Source of the DNA: Theocolax elegans
Lineage: Eukaryota; Arthropoda; Insecta; Hymenoptera; Cerocephalidae
Assembly (NCBI GenBank): GCA_026168455.1
Contig: CM047426.1
Coordinates: forward strand, 60,680,958-60,744,957
DNA length: 64,000 nt
Direction of reading: 5' to 3'
Both the position numbers and the translations under genes were made by a program. Each line of letters starts with the position of its first letter. Within the stretch, counting starts at the first letter, position 1. Under the pieces are notes generated by a model. It was not told the origin of the DNA. It made no database searches and saw only the letters and a list, made by a program, of their open reading frames with translations. Positions 11,056 through 20,299 of this stretch are shown here, one piece after another.

Positions 11056-11626
11056 GACTTTTTCTATCAAAGAATTTTTGCTGAACATCGTGAAATAAAC
11101 AATTTATTAGATCGAAAGCCACTAGATCCTCACGATGCTTTTTTTCGGTGGGCGTACGAGTAACACGGTAAAAGTGTACGAACATCAATCTCAAATTACC
11201 AGCTCTGTGCTAATCCTCGAGCTTCGTTTTTGAAGAAACAACTACCCAATTATAGAATCGTAAACAGAAGTCCAGCGATTAAGACCACATAAGCTTATAT
11301 CTCGTTTTCACAGTTTAAATAAATCATACACAAAAAAGATTCTTATCGGGCTCGAATTCGACGACATAGTATACGTTGAGATACGTCCGGTAGTACGCTT
11401 GCTCGGTACAAATTTTGTCGATATTACATTTTCAATGCTTGAATAGTACGAATTCGTTTCAACTTTTGACGAAACTGACGGCTATATTGAGGATTTAAGG
11501 ATCATCTTCATCCATAAAGATAACGGTCATAAGTGGGTCTTGAAGTATGCATATCTCCACAAAGATAGAACGATAGAAATCGAACAGGACCGTAAAATAA
11601 CATGTGATAAATCTTCTTCAAAATGA
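11056..11626 (+). pseudogene. Decayed coding region of unknown family
   Basis: Two overlapping frames on the plus strand read as protein far longer than chance in AT-rich DNA. Frame 1 (about 11056-11330) gives DFFYQRIFAEHREINNLL, DPHDAFFRWAYE, then a stop, then FLKKQLPNYRIVNRSPAIK. Frame 2 (11333-11626) gives KKILIGLEFDDIVYVEIRP, one TAG, then ETDGYIEDLRIIFIHKD and HKWVLKYAYLHKDRTIEIE, ending at TGA 11624-11626. An upstream ATG at 10940 (MEQVSKIHVL) in the second frame could be the original start. About 190 codons with roughly three disabling changes suggests a fairly recent pseudogene. I do not recognise the family; it lacks EN, RT, DDE or zinc-finger motifs. It could be an endogenous viral gene, an unknown transposon gene or a dead host gene. 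Confidence 0.5.
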
Positions 11627-12310
11627 TATCACCGCAGTATAGCGTTCAAAAAAGTTACATTTTATAAATTTAAGGAATTAGTTCCATGTATTAATTTTAG
11701 TTTGAAATATCTTAATTCAATAGTAGCCAAATTGCTCGCTTCGCTCGCAGTTAAATATTATTGTTAACATAATATTTCTTTACCATCAAATTACAATATA
11801 ATGTAATATTCAAAAAATTATTTTTTAAAAACTATTTATTAAAATAATATAGTACTAGTCATTAAATAAATATTACAATTATATAATTTGTTGGGATAAA
11901 TCCGTAATAATTAATAAAAGAATGATCATTTTTACTATTTATATCAATAACAATTTTTGTTATTCTCAATAATGAACTCTAATCTTATTATTTACATTAA
12001 TACCTGATAAACTGTATATAATTCAAAATAGATCGATTCATATTAATAAATTATTTATTATAACATTCTAATTAGAATTTAAAATACCACATGTACTAGG
12101 ATGACAAATATTAGAAGTTCAAATAGAAATGACGATTTGTTCTTACAATTTTTGATATATTGTTTCGTATATACATATATATATACCCCCATTAAAAAAT
12201 CTCACTGGAGATCTCAGATCAAATCCCAGGTAAGATCTCATACCAAAACTCATTTCAGCAATTTTTTGTTCATTACACGTTTCAAACCTTTTTCTGTCGA
12301 TTGATAACTC
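11627..12310. other. AT-rich spacer
   Basis: No supported feature. Strongly AT-rich, with a short TATA tract near 12175. The frame at 12101-12304 has no recognisable motif. Confidence 0.5.
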
Positions 12311-12378
12311 GCAATCTATCACTCTCTCCCTAATTCTCTCTCTCGCTCTCTACCTCTCATTCTCTGTCTCTATCTCTC

Positions 12379-12433
<55 letters not shown>
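12311..12433. repeat. (CT)n microsatellite upstream of the intact LINE
   Basis: Imperfect then pure CT dinucleotides (pure from about 12380 to 12433) directly precede the first base of the LINE 5' UTR. Confidence 0.95.
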
Positions 12434-12437
<4 letters not shown>

Positions 12438-12827
12438 GTAGGATAGACGTACCGCTAACTGCTCTGATGTTTTCTGCTTGTTCTTCGGTTTAACCGCTCT
12501 TGTGTGAGTAATTAACTGTTGCAGGTATATCTGACTCCCGCAGGCTCCATGCTATCGGGGCATAAACTGCAAGGCTCCACTTTTTAGAGCCAGGGAGTTG
12601 CATACAAAATTCGTAGCATTTTGAGGTTAGCCGGGAGGGAAGGTGGATTGTTCTATCGATTTTCCGTTGGATCCATACGTCGGCCAATACGACAAGCGCA
12701 TTCTTGGGGTTTTCCTACATTGACTTTAGCGTGTTGGCAGCACCGCTTCCAAAAGGTACTCAACATTGGAGAGGGGGAAACATCCGAGGCGACAATAAGT
12801 TTCGTGGAGTGATGATAATCGTTTATA
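12434..12827 (+). promoter_or_regulatory. LINE 5' UTR with presumed internal promoter
   Basis: 394 bp between the CT tract and the ORF1 start. LINEs of this group usually carry an internal Pol II promoter here, but I see no decisive TATA-less initiator or DPE and infer the role only from position. The antisense frame at 12490-12687 is a shadow. Confidence 0.45.
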
Positions 12828-14129
12828 ATGCCGCACACGAGTGGCGCCACTTATGAGGACGGAGGAGGAGCTATATTTAGTAAGAAGCGTCGACTATCCG
12901 ATACCACAGCTGCTGACATTACCGACACTACTCTAATGTCATCAGTTTCACTTCTTACTGCTTCTGAAGTTAAGGAAATTATATTGTCTGTGAGTAAAGA
13001 CCGCGCTACGCTATTAAATTGGTTAATTGCGGAAAAATCTGTTGAGAGGAAAGGAGCATTGCGTTCGGCAATAAATGGTTTTTGCGATGCTGTGAATCTT
13101 CTTTCTACTGCGTATACTGTCCAACTTGCAAATGAACCCCTCTCTGGTTGCAAAAATGCAATCGAAGATTTTACTGAGACAGTACAAAGATCTAAGGATA
13201 TCTTAATTAATACATGTAATAAAATTGAGAGTACATCGCACAAAATTTCGACGTGTGGTCCCTCAAGCTCGGATAACATATCACGCATGTCATACGCTAA
13301 TGCTGTTTCTTTTTCTAGCCTATCTGCACCCAGTGGCACCTATTCGGTTTCTGCTAGAGACAAAAGTAAGCCATTTCACATAAGCACCTCAAACAGAGTC
13401 ATCATCGGTCCACGTGAGAATTACTTAGATAAATACGACTCCTCTAATGCTACTAAAGAAGTTCTAAAAAAATGTATAAATCCAGTCGAGCACAAAATGA
13501 GTATTAAACGTGTTTACAACTGCGCTCACAGCTCCGTGGCTATTGAAGGAGATAACATTCATCCGGATATTTTTAAGAATATAACTGCATTGATAGATGC
13601 TGGTCTCGAGGTAAAATCCGATAATAAATTGAATTCTAGACTAATAATACACGGTATACCGGTGGAGTTGAGTGAGGCCGATATTTTAAGGGGTATAGCG
13701 GAGCAAAACTTCGAGGCGGCGTCAAGCGAGGAATTTAAGGTAATTTACTTATTTCCTTCAAGTAGCAGTAAAAGATTCCGATCCTGTATTATTGAGTCTA
13801 AGCCAGAGCATAGAGAAGTTTTAATTAGTCGGAAGAAGATCAATATCGGGTGGAATGTATGCAGATTGGATGATTATATCTCAATCACCCAGTGCTTCAA
13901 ATGCAACGGTTTTAATCATATTGCTAAGGATTGTAAAGAGAAGCAATGCTGTTATTTTTGTGCAGGCGAGCATAGTGCATTAAACTGCAAATCGAAAAAC
14001 ACTTTAAAATGTGTAAATTGTACGGCAGCAAAATCCTTGAAATGTTCACATGCTGCCAACGATAAGTCACTTTGTCCTATATTACGTAAAAAAATTATGC
14101 ATAAAATGTCATTTATTAATTATGGCTAG
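12828..14129 (+). CDS. LINE ORF1 (Gag-like RNA-binding protein), 433 aa
   Basis: Nucleic-acid-binding protein that would package the element RNA into a ribonucleoprotein. The N-terminal half is Ser/Thr-rich with no clear fold. Residues of about 265-350 resemble the RRM-like gag region (RLIIHGIPVELSEADIL ... NIGWNVCRLDDY) seen in this type of LINE ORF1. Three zinc knuckles follow: C-x2-C-x4-H-x4-C at residues 356-369, a C-x2-C-x3-H-x4-C variant at 375-387, and a more spread Cys/His cluster at 395-416. The ATG at 12828 is the first in frame. The stop TAG (14127-14129) overlaps the likely ORF2 start ATG (14122) in ATGGCTAG, suggesting termination-reinitiation coupling. Confidence 0.9.
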   Translation: MPHTSGATYEDGGGAIFSKKRRLSDTTAADITDTTLMSSVSLLTASEVKEIILSVSKDRATLLNWLIAEKSVERKGALRSAINGFCDAVNLLSTAYTVQLANEPLSGCKNAIEDFTETVQRSKDILINTCNKIESTSHKISTCGPSSSDNISRMSYANAVSFSSLSAPSGTYSVSARDKSKPFHISTSNRVIIGPRENYLDKYDSSNATKEVLKKCINPVEHKMSIKRVYNCAHSSVAIEGDNIHPDIFKNITALIDAGLEVKSDNKLNSRLIIHGIPVELSEADILRGIAEQNFEAASSEEFKVIYLFPSSSSKRFRSCIIESKPEHREVLISRKKINIGWNVCRLDDYISITQCFKCNGFNHIAKDCKEKQCCYFCAGEHSALNCKSKNTLKCVNCTAAKSLKCSHAANDKSLCPILRKKIMHKMSFINYG

Positions 14130-16977
14130 TGATACTCATGACAATTCAAGAAATTTTGATTTTAGCCTCAATGTAGGACATTGTAATGCGCAGTCATTGC
14201 CAGCGCATTACGCCGATATTATTAACATTATAAAAACTTATAATTTGCATGTTTTTGCTATTAGTGAATCTTGGCTGACAGCTTCATCTCCCAGAAGTTG
14301 TACAGATATAGCGGAATATTCACTTTATCGGACGGATCGAGTTGGTAAGGTTGGCGGTGGTGTCGCCCTTTATGTTAAAAATACTTTGAAATCACGATTC
14401 TGCTGCTCATCTCCGCAACCGCCAAATTATATTTATATTAAACGGCCTGAGTACCTTATAGTTAAAGTAACTTTATTAAATGTTAAGCTTTTGTTTGTAG
14501 TCGTGTACAGCCCACCCAAAGCAGGTTATTGGGATACAGTGGAGGAGGCGATTATTAATTGTAATAATGGATGTGACAATGTTGTACTTCTGGGTGACTT
14601 CAATATCAATTGGGATGTTACTTCGACACCACGTACTATTCTTCGTACGTCGTTGGAATCTTGCGGTTTACAGCGCGTTCCTTTTGGACCAACACATCAC
14701 AGAATAAGAGATAACAGTCATTCTGCAATAGATTACGTTTGTCTGTCTGACCAGTCTAAAATGGTATCTTTTGCACAAATAAACTATCCAAATATATCGG
14801 ATCACGATGTTTTATTTGTCACGCTGTTATACGAGATGCCAGTTGCCGTACCTTCAACTTTTACGACTCGCTCTTTTCGGGATCGGGACATGGCAGCATT
14901 TATACACGATTTGTCTGTTGCGAATTGGCATCGTGTCTGTAGCTCTCCTGATATTGATTCTAAGGTTAGTTTATTTACAAGTATAATTCTCAATATCTAC
15001 GATAAGCACGCTCCTGTTAAGACGTTCCAAACCAGGTCAAAGAAAAGTCCATGGATTTCTCGCGAAGTAAGAGATCTCATCAATCAGCGTAATAAAACGT
15101 GGAGAACATATAAACGTTCTGGGCATCGAGATGAGTATTTAAGGTTTAAAATACTTCGAAACCGAGTCCAAACTGTTGTCAGAAATGCTATGCATCAGTA
15201 TTATAGGCAAAGATTAAGCGAATGCACAGGAACTACAGATATGTGGAAAATAATAGAACAAATGGGTTTGAAATCTGCTGTATCTGATGTAAAAAATATA
15301 CCTGCTACGCCATTACAACTTAATCGATATTTTGTTGGCACCGATGCTGTTCCTGAAATTAATTTTAAATTTTTATATGCACGTAGATCACCTGACTATT
15401 TATTCTACTTTGCGCATGTTAAGGACACAGATTTGATGGATGCTATAAAATCCGCGCACTCCAATGCATCAGGTGTGGATGGGATATCGATCCGGTTTAT
15501 TAAAGAATCTTTGCCTTATATTCAAACAGCACTCTTGCATATTTTTGATGCTTCTCTTCAATCAGGTGTCTTCCCTGACCAATGGAAAATGGCACTCGTA
15601 CGACCACTCCCGAAGATTGCACAACCAGCAAAAATAGAGGACTTCCGTCCCATAAGTATTTTGTGTGCAGCATCGAAATTACTTGAGCATGTCGCGTATC
15701 AGCAGATATCACAGCACATTACCGAGTTGAACCTGTTAGACAGGTTGCAGTCTGGATTTAGAAAACATTGTAGCGTACACGCAGCTGTAGTGAGGATAAC
15801 TGATGATATCAGGGAAAATATCGATAATGGCTTTGTAACCCTTATGGTATCTATCGATTTTAAACAAGCCTTCGATTCTGTTAATATTGGTCTTCTAGGT
15901 GATAAGCTGAGGTATTATGATTTCTCAGAAGCTTCTATTAAATTGATTATGTCATACCTCACAGGTAGATTTCAAATGGTAAAGTCACCTAACGGGGAAC
16001 TCAGCGAACCGTTGGAGAGAGTGAAGGGTGTACCTCAAGGCTCCATACTTGGACCTCTCCTATTTTTGCTATTTATTAACGACCTGCCGACATGTTTATC
16101 CGACTGTGCTTATCACATTTATGCAGATGACTTTGTCATTTATGTTTGTGGCAGATTTTGCGATACTGAGACCATTGTGCGAATGACCAATTCAAGTCTG
16201 GAAAAGATTAACCTGTGGGCAAGGAACAACGGTCTAGAAATAAATACAAGGAAAACAAATGCTATTTGGCTGGGATCTAGAGGATTTATCAGTCGGATTA
16301 GAATGGACGCTAACCCTGTTGTTAGCATAGGAGGTGAGAAGATTTCTATGTGCTCTGCGCTGAAGTTGCTTGGTATTACTCTGGATTCAACACTCTCGTG
16401 GCGAGAACAGTGTACGATCACAGCAAAGAAATTTTACTCCGCTTTATTTCGCTTGCGAAAATATAGCTGCGCCCTGCCAAATAGTGTTAGGCTTTCGCTA
16501 GTTCAGTCCCTGGTTTTTCCGTACTTGGATTATTGTTCCGGGCTCTTTTTTGATCTCTCCAAGGAGCAGTCACTCAGAATGTCAAGATGTAAAAATGCTG
16601 CTCTTCGTTTTGTAACAGGCTTGAAAAAGTTCGAACATATTACCCCAACATATAATGCTCTCGGACTTCTTACGTATGCTCAGAGACGCAATTATCTTTG
16701 CATTTGCCAACTTGTGAGCGTTTTGAAAACGGATCAGCCGACGTATTTGCGTGAAAAATTCCGATTCCGTCCAATGAACAAATATGGGACAATGCGAGGC
16801 TCCGACTTGGATCTGGTTATTGATCATGCAAGCACGGAATGTTATAGACTATCTTTTGCCGTATCAGTATCGCGTATGTGGAACCAGCTTCCCCACGAGT
16901 TGAGACAAAATTACAAATCGAAATTTTGTAAAGTTTTACTTCACCGTCATTTGATTACCTGTGATGTAGTTATTTAG
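14122..16977 (+). CDS. LINE ORF2: AP endonuclease and reverse transcriptase, 951 aa
   Basis: Enzyme for target-primed reverse transcription. From the ATG at 14122 the EN domain spans about residues 15-235. It has Asn22, Glu49 (ISESW), the LLGDFNINWD block (D159, N161) and SDH (226-228). RT follows at about 460-720: FRPISIL, SIDFKQAFD (D579, D585), GVPQGSILGP, YADD (667-670) and a LLGITLD thumb motif. A Cys/aromatic C-terminal region follows (LDYCSGLFF, RMWNQLPHEL). No RNase H is visible. The frame is open back to 14050, but I prefer 14122 because it overlaps the ORF1 stop by 8 nt in a coupling arrangement. All catalytic residues are intact. Confident as EN-RT; exact clade less so. Confidence 0.93.
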   Translation: MASDTHDNSRNFDFSLNVGHCNAQSLPAHYADIINIIKTYNLHVFAISESWLTASSPRSCTDIAEYSLYRTDRVGKVGGGVALYVKNTLKSRFCCSSPQPPNYIYIKRPEYLIVKVTLLNVKLLFVVVYSPPKAGYWDTVEEAIINCNNGCDNVVLLGDFNINWDVTSTPRTILRTSLESCGLQRVPFGPTHHRIRDNSHSAIDYVCLSDQSKMVSFAQINYPNISDHDVLFVTLLYEMPVAVPSTFTTRSFRDRDMAAFIHDLSVANWHRVCSSPDIDSKVSLFTSIILNIYDKHAPVKTFQTRSKKSPWISREVRDLINQRNKTWRTYKRSGHRDEYLRFKILRNRVQTVVRNAMHQYYRQRLSECTGTTDMWKIIEQMGLKSAVSDVKNIPATPLQLNRYFVGTDAVPEINFKFLYARRSPDYLFYFAHVKDTDLMDAIKSAHSNASGVDGISIRFIKESLPYIQTALLHIFDASLQSGVFPDQWKMALVRPLPKIAQPAKIEDFRPISILCAASKLLEHVAYQQISQHITELNLLDRLQSGFRKHCSVHAAVVRITDDIRENIDNGFVTLMVSIDFKQAFDSVNIGLLGDKLRYYDFSEASIKLIMSYLTGRFQMVKSPNGELSEPLERVKGVPQGSILGPLLFLLFINDLPTCLSDCAYHIYADDFVIYVCGRFCDTETIVRMTNSSLEKINLWARNNGLEINTRKTNAIWLGSRGFISRIRMDANPVVSIGGEKISMCSALKLLGITLDSTLSWREQCTITAKKFYSALFRLRKYSCALPNSVRLSLVQSLVFPYLDYCSGLFFDLSKEQSLRMSRCKNAALRFVTGLKKFEHITPTYNALGLLTYAQRRNYLCICQLVSVLKTDQPTYLREKFRFRPMNKYGTMRGSDLDLVIDHASTECYRLSFAVSVSRMWNQLPHELRQNYKSKFCKVLLHRHLITCDVVI

Positions 16978-17222
16978 TGTCTGTAATTCCTATGTTTTAA
17001 TGTATTATTGTAAACCTTTTTGCTTAATTTTGTATTTACTTAGTTTTATGGTTAATTTATCAAATTCAATTTAATTTAAGTTTTATATTTTAATATTTAT
17101 TAATTTTATATTGTAAACGCTGAACATGTAAACAATGTGCAATACGTATGTAGTATTTATGCTGCGGCTATCTAGGGCCACGAGCCCTTTGTCGCTAAAT
17201 AAAGTTTTCATTCATTCATTCT
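16978..17222 (+). terminator. LINE 3' UTR, poly(A) signal and ATTC tail
   Basis: AT-rich 3' UTR with AATAAA at 17198-17203, followed by ATTC repeats (about 17210-17222) that run into CT-rich DNA. A short simple-repeat tail instead of poly(A) is typical of CR1/Jockey-group LINEs. Confidence 0.75.
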
Positions 17223-17300
17223 CTATCTCTCATTCTCTCTCTCATTCTCTCTCACTCTCTCTGTAACTCATTCTCACTCACTCTCTCTTTATATTTTATA
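17223..17300. repeat. CT-rich microsatellite downstream of the LINE
   Basis: CT/CATTCT repeats continue the CT tract interrupted by the LINE. Confidence 0.9.
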
Positions 17301-17615
17301 TTTTATTTTATATTTTATATTGTTATTGTTATGTATACTTTACTGTTTTTATTTTTTTATTATTATTATATTTTTATTCTATTTTTATTGTTATTATTTT
17401 TACTTATCTATTCAATTATCTATTCATATGTTTATCTGTGTATTTATGATCTCATGTTACTTTGTTATCTGTTCTCTAGCGTGATAAGTGTTTTGTTTTG
17501 ATTACTTTCATATTTACGCTGGATTTTATTTAATTTTAGTTTATTTGTTACTGCGCAGATTATATTCATAATATGTATATGGGGATTTTTTTCCATAATA
17601 CCAAATAAAGATACT
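17301..17615 (+). mobile_element. Probable 5'-truncated LINE 3' end
   Basis: AT-rich, 3'-UTR-like sequence ending in CCAAATAAAGATACTATCTA and passing straight into CT repeats. The terminal AATAAA plus the CT boundary resemble the 3' end of the LINE above, but no coding part remains. Confidence 0.45.
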
Positions 17616-17771
17616 ATCTACCTCATTCTCTCTTTCTCTCTCTCTCCCGCTCTCTCGCTCTCTCTATCTATCTCTCATTCTCTCACTCACTCTCTATCTC
17701 TCTCCCTCATTCTTACTCACTCTCACTCTCACACTCACTCTCACTCTTTCTCTCACAGTCCCTCATTCTTA

Positions 17772-17802
<31 letters not shown>

Positions 17803-17828
17803 TCTCTCTCATTCTCTCTCTCTCTCTG
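17616..17828. repeat. (CT)n / CATTCT microsatellite
   Basis: About 210 bp of CT-rich simple sequence. Its end coincides with the 5' start of the next LINE copy at 17829. Confidence 0.95.
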
Positions 17829-19204
17829 GTGGGTATACTGGATGCGCTCAAAATTCGCCTCTTTTAGTATCGTGTTATTTTTGTTCACACTCTTTTCCAC
17901 GAGTTTCAGCTAAGAGGAGGGGATTCCCTGGAGTTGCGGCTCTCGTCTGGAATAATATCAGATACTTTTTATCGCCCAGGAATCCTTTTATCTCCTCTGA
18001 CAAAATTGGCTATTGCAAGAGGTTAGGTCTCGTCTACTCACAAATTGGCGACCCAACATCGACGTATTCGCACAATTAGATCAGCGCCTCTACTGGTTAT
18101 CACCTGTATCTAGGGGTCAATCTCTTCGCGGTTTCCACCTCTTCCTCAAGGCTTTATACTCTTATCACCTTGAGAGATGCTGCCGGCTACGCTCACCTCT
18201 TGCTTTGTTTGTAGCCGTAGACTCGTGAAGAAGGATCATGCAGAGGTATGTTTTAGATGCGGCAGCTACATTCATGCAAACTGCTTCGCGATTTTGCCTG
18301 ATTCCAACGAACCGCGCTGTTGCAGACTCGCCAAGAACTCTGCCTTGCCCGTGCCGCGTGAGGGGACAGCACTTCCCGGGACGGCATTATCGGATGGTGA
18401 GCTCGCGTCATGCGTCAAGCAATCTGCTGCGACCCCCACCACTGGGATGGCCAAGCGCGTTGCCTCGCCCACTTTGCCGCCATGTGCGCAGGTTGCTAAA
18501 CAACCTCGCGGCGCCGCGCCCACCGAGAGCTGCTCCGGCCTACTCGCGCAACAGACTGGTACCGTCGACATGGCCGCTCTCTTTTCCGACTTCGCGAGCC
18601 GGTTAGAGGTCAATTTCGAGCGCACGGTCCCGCGTATCGAAAAATCGGTGCAGGGGCTGGCCAGCGAGATCCGGGATCTGAACACCCGGGTTCTACAAAT
18701 CGAAGCTGCGACTGATGAGAGATTTTCCGGCGTTTCGGACCGCGTAGGAGCGCTGGAGGTAGCGAACGAAACAATCCGTGGCATGATTGGTGACGCACGT
18801 AACAGCCGGTCGTCATCGGCGGTGTTGACGATGTCAGCCTCTTCAGATACCTGCGAATTATTGCTATTGGGCATCCCTGCGGATTTAGCCTTATCAGAAG
18901 AGGAGGCAGTCGAAAAGGTTTCAATCTCCCACGTGTCTGCGCGCAAGTGGTTGGTATCCGTCCATTGCTTGTTCGGAACAAGCCAGGAATTCAAGATTCA
19001 AGACCGGCGACTTCGACTTCGACTGCTAGCGGTAGTAATAATAATATTAACAATAAGGGAATTGTTTTCCTGGTTTCCTCCCCATCAACCAGGGATATTG
19101 TTTTAGAGAAGGCTCGCCTTCTCAAGGGTTTATCAGCGGATTCCCTCTTTGGTGCGGGTGGAGGCTCGTCGATCTTTTTACGTGCGGTCTGGCCCAAGGA
19201 TCTT
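17829..19204 (+). mobile_element. Second Jockey/CR1-group LINE, 5' part only
   Basis: A different family from the intact LINE. It starts with GTGGGTATAC immediately after (CT)n, has a 348-bp 5' UTR and most of an ORF1 with a PHD-like finger and coiled coil, then stops at about 19204 before any ORF2. Like the R1-like copies, this copy keeps its 5' end and lacks its 3' end. Confidence 0.75.
18177..19204 (+). pseudogene. LINE ORF1 with PHD-like finger, frameshifted and truncated
   Basis: The protein begins MLPATLTSCFVCSRRL. The pattern C9-x2-C12-x12-C25-x2-C28-x4-H33-x2-C36 is a PHD/RING-like half finger, known at the N-terminus of some CR1/Jockey-group ORF1 proteins. A Pro/Ala-rich linker follows to residue about 125. 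Then a predicted coiled coil (FASRLEVNFERTVPRIEKSV to ALEVANETIRGMI), then a gag-like start (ELLLLGIPADLALSEEEAVE). A frameshift near 18955 moves the rest to the frame read at 18947-19204 (KGIVFLVSSPSTRDIVLEKA, SSIFLRAVWPK). Beyond 19204 the sequence is unrelated AT-rich DNA. Confidence 0.75.
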
Positions 19205-19414
19205 CAGTGTATACTGAAATCACAAAAAATGCGGAAAGTGCTAAAGGTTTATTTTGGAAGAATGATCTACAATACATTATGTATGAACTTTTAACGTTAC
19301 ACAGCGAAATTATTGTAAAAATACTGAATAATCCATTTACTTAGAAATTAATAATTGTATATAATTTGTATAAATATTGTAATATAGAAATAGTGCGTGA
19401 ATAAATATTTATAT
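19205..19414. other. AT-rich junction
   Basis: No recognisable feature between the truncated LINE and a palindrome-family fragment. Confidence 0.5.
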
Positions 19415-19579
19415 GTGTGGTTCTCTGTAAAATCGAAGATGAAAAAAATGAATATTGCTATAACTGGGGGAACGTGCTTTAAAGGTGTCCAGTAGTTCTC
19501 CTGAATTTTTCCAGATTTTTTTGGGGCCATTAATTTAGGTTACAGAGAGTCAAAGTTGACATTTTAGCACATTTTTTTC
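19415..19579. mobile_element. Terminal fragment of the P2 palindrome family
   Basis: Matches the outer about 160 bp of the 42432-44085 palindrome (GGTTCTCTGT...AAAATGTCAACTTTG), with roughly 10 % differences by eye. Its inner end is joined directly to the truncated 3' end of R1-like copy C at about 19580. Confidence 0.8.
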
Positions 19580-19783
19580 ATGTGTCCAGTTTGTCTAGGT
19601 CCAGTCGTTTCACGTCCCAACGAGGGGGACGAGTAACCCGAATACCTGTTGTTCGTGATTTGTACATAAGACCGAAGGTAATGTACTGGTGATCGTCTGG
19701 CTTGTGCCATCCTGTCCAAAACAAGGGTCACGTCGGGCATAGAATTACCGAAGCCGGGTCGTCTGTACGTCCGCGTGTTTCAC

Positions 19784-20299
19784 TCATTTGCCACTCTCAG
19801 TTGAAGCCTTGCAGCCATCTCCAGCAGCAGCCGTCCGCGTCTGTTCGTCTCGGGCAACCGCCACGATTTTGTTGCCGGGGATGTTTCTCACGGCGTCTTT
19901 GAGAGTATTCAGCTTCTCCGCATATTCGAGGGCGCTATAATTCGGGCTAAGGTAGACTCTGACGTCGGTGACCTCGCCCACCGTTGCCCAAACGTAGCTT
20001 TCCCCGGGTCCGCACGCGATGATCCGCGTTGCCCATTTCCCGCGCACCCATAATGCCGCTGTACTTGTGCTGCTAGCTAGCCAGTGCGGCGGTGTTAAAT
20101 CCCGGTACTGTTCGCTGATGACGAGGATGTTTGCGTCCAGCTCCACCGCAATCTGAGGGAGCAGCGCGTGTGCCACGCTACTCCGATTCATATTGCATTG
20201 GAGAACAGTTACCGGCATTTTATTGTCTTCGTCTTCGTCCTTGTCAGTGCTGCCGTAAATGATGCACACGCACTCGAACCAGCAACGTGTGCGAGGCAT
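19784..20299 (-). pseudogene. R1-like ORF2 endonuclease, truncated
   Basis: The frame contains VLQCNMNRSSVAHALLPQIA, LVISEQYRDL, SYVWATVGEVTDVRVYLSPN and EKLNTLKDAVRN, the first two-thirds of an R1-clade AP endonuclease, with catalytic Asn and Glu visible. Then it is frameshifted near DEQTRTAAAGDG. It overlaps the ORF1 frame end by about 90 nt, which matches the normal ORF1/ORF2 overlap style of the clade. Downstream DNA to 19580 keeps the SDH region in another frame. Confidence 0.75.

Larger units (their letters stand above)
12434..17222 (+). mobile_element. Full-length Jockey/CR1-group LINE with two intact ORFs
   Basis: The element starts directly after (CT)n with GTAAGTAGG. It has a 394-bp 5' UTR, ORF1 (12828-14129), ORF2 (14122-16977) and a 245-bp 3' UTR, with AATAAA at 17198 and a (ATTC)n tail. 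(CT)n resumes at 17223. Both ORFs are uninterrupted and all AP-endonuclease and RT signature motifs are present, so this looks like a recent and possibly competent copy. Family placement (Jockey/CR1 group) is inferred from CCHC-bearing ORF1, EN-RT ORF2 without RNase H and the 3' tail. Similar pieces lie immediately downstream in the same CT-rich region. Confidence 0.9.

Noticed and set aside
12851..13339. 162-aa minus-strand ORF
   Set aside because: Shadow of LINE ORF1 on the opposite strand.
18272..18994. 240-aa and 123-aa minus-strand ORFs
   Set aside because: Antisense of the GC-rich LINE ORF1 at 18177; no independent motif.
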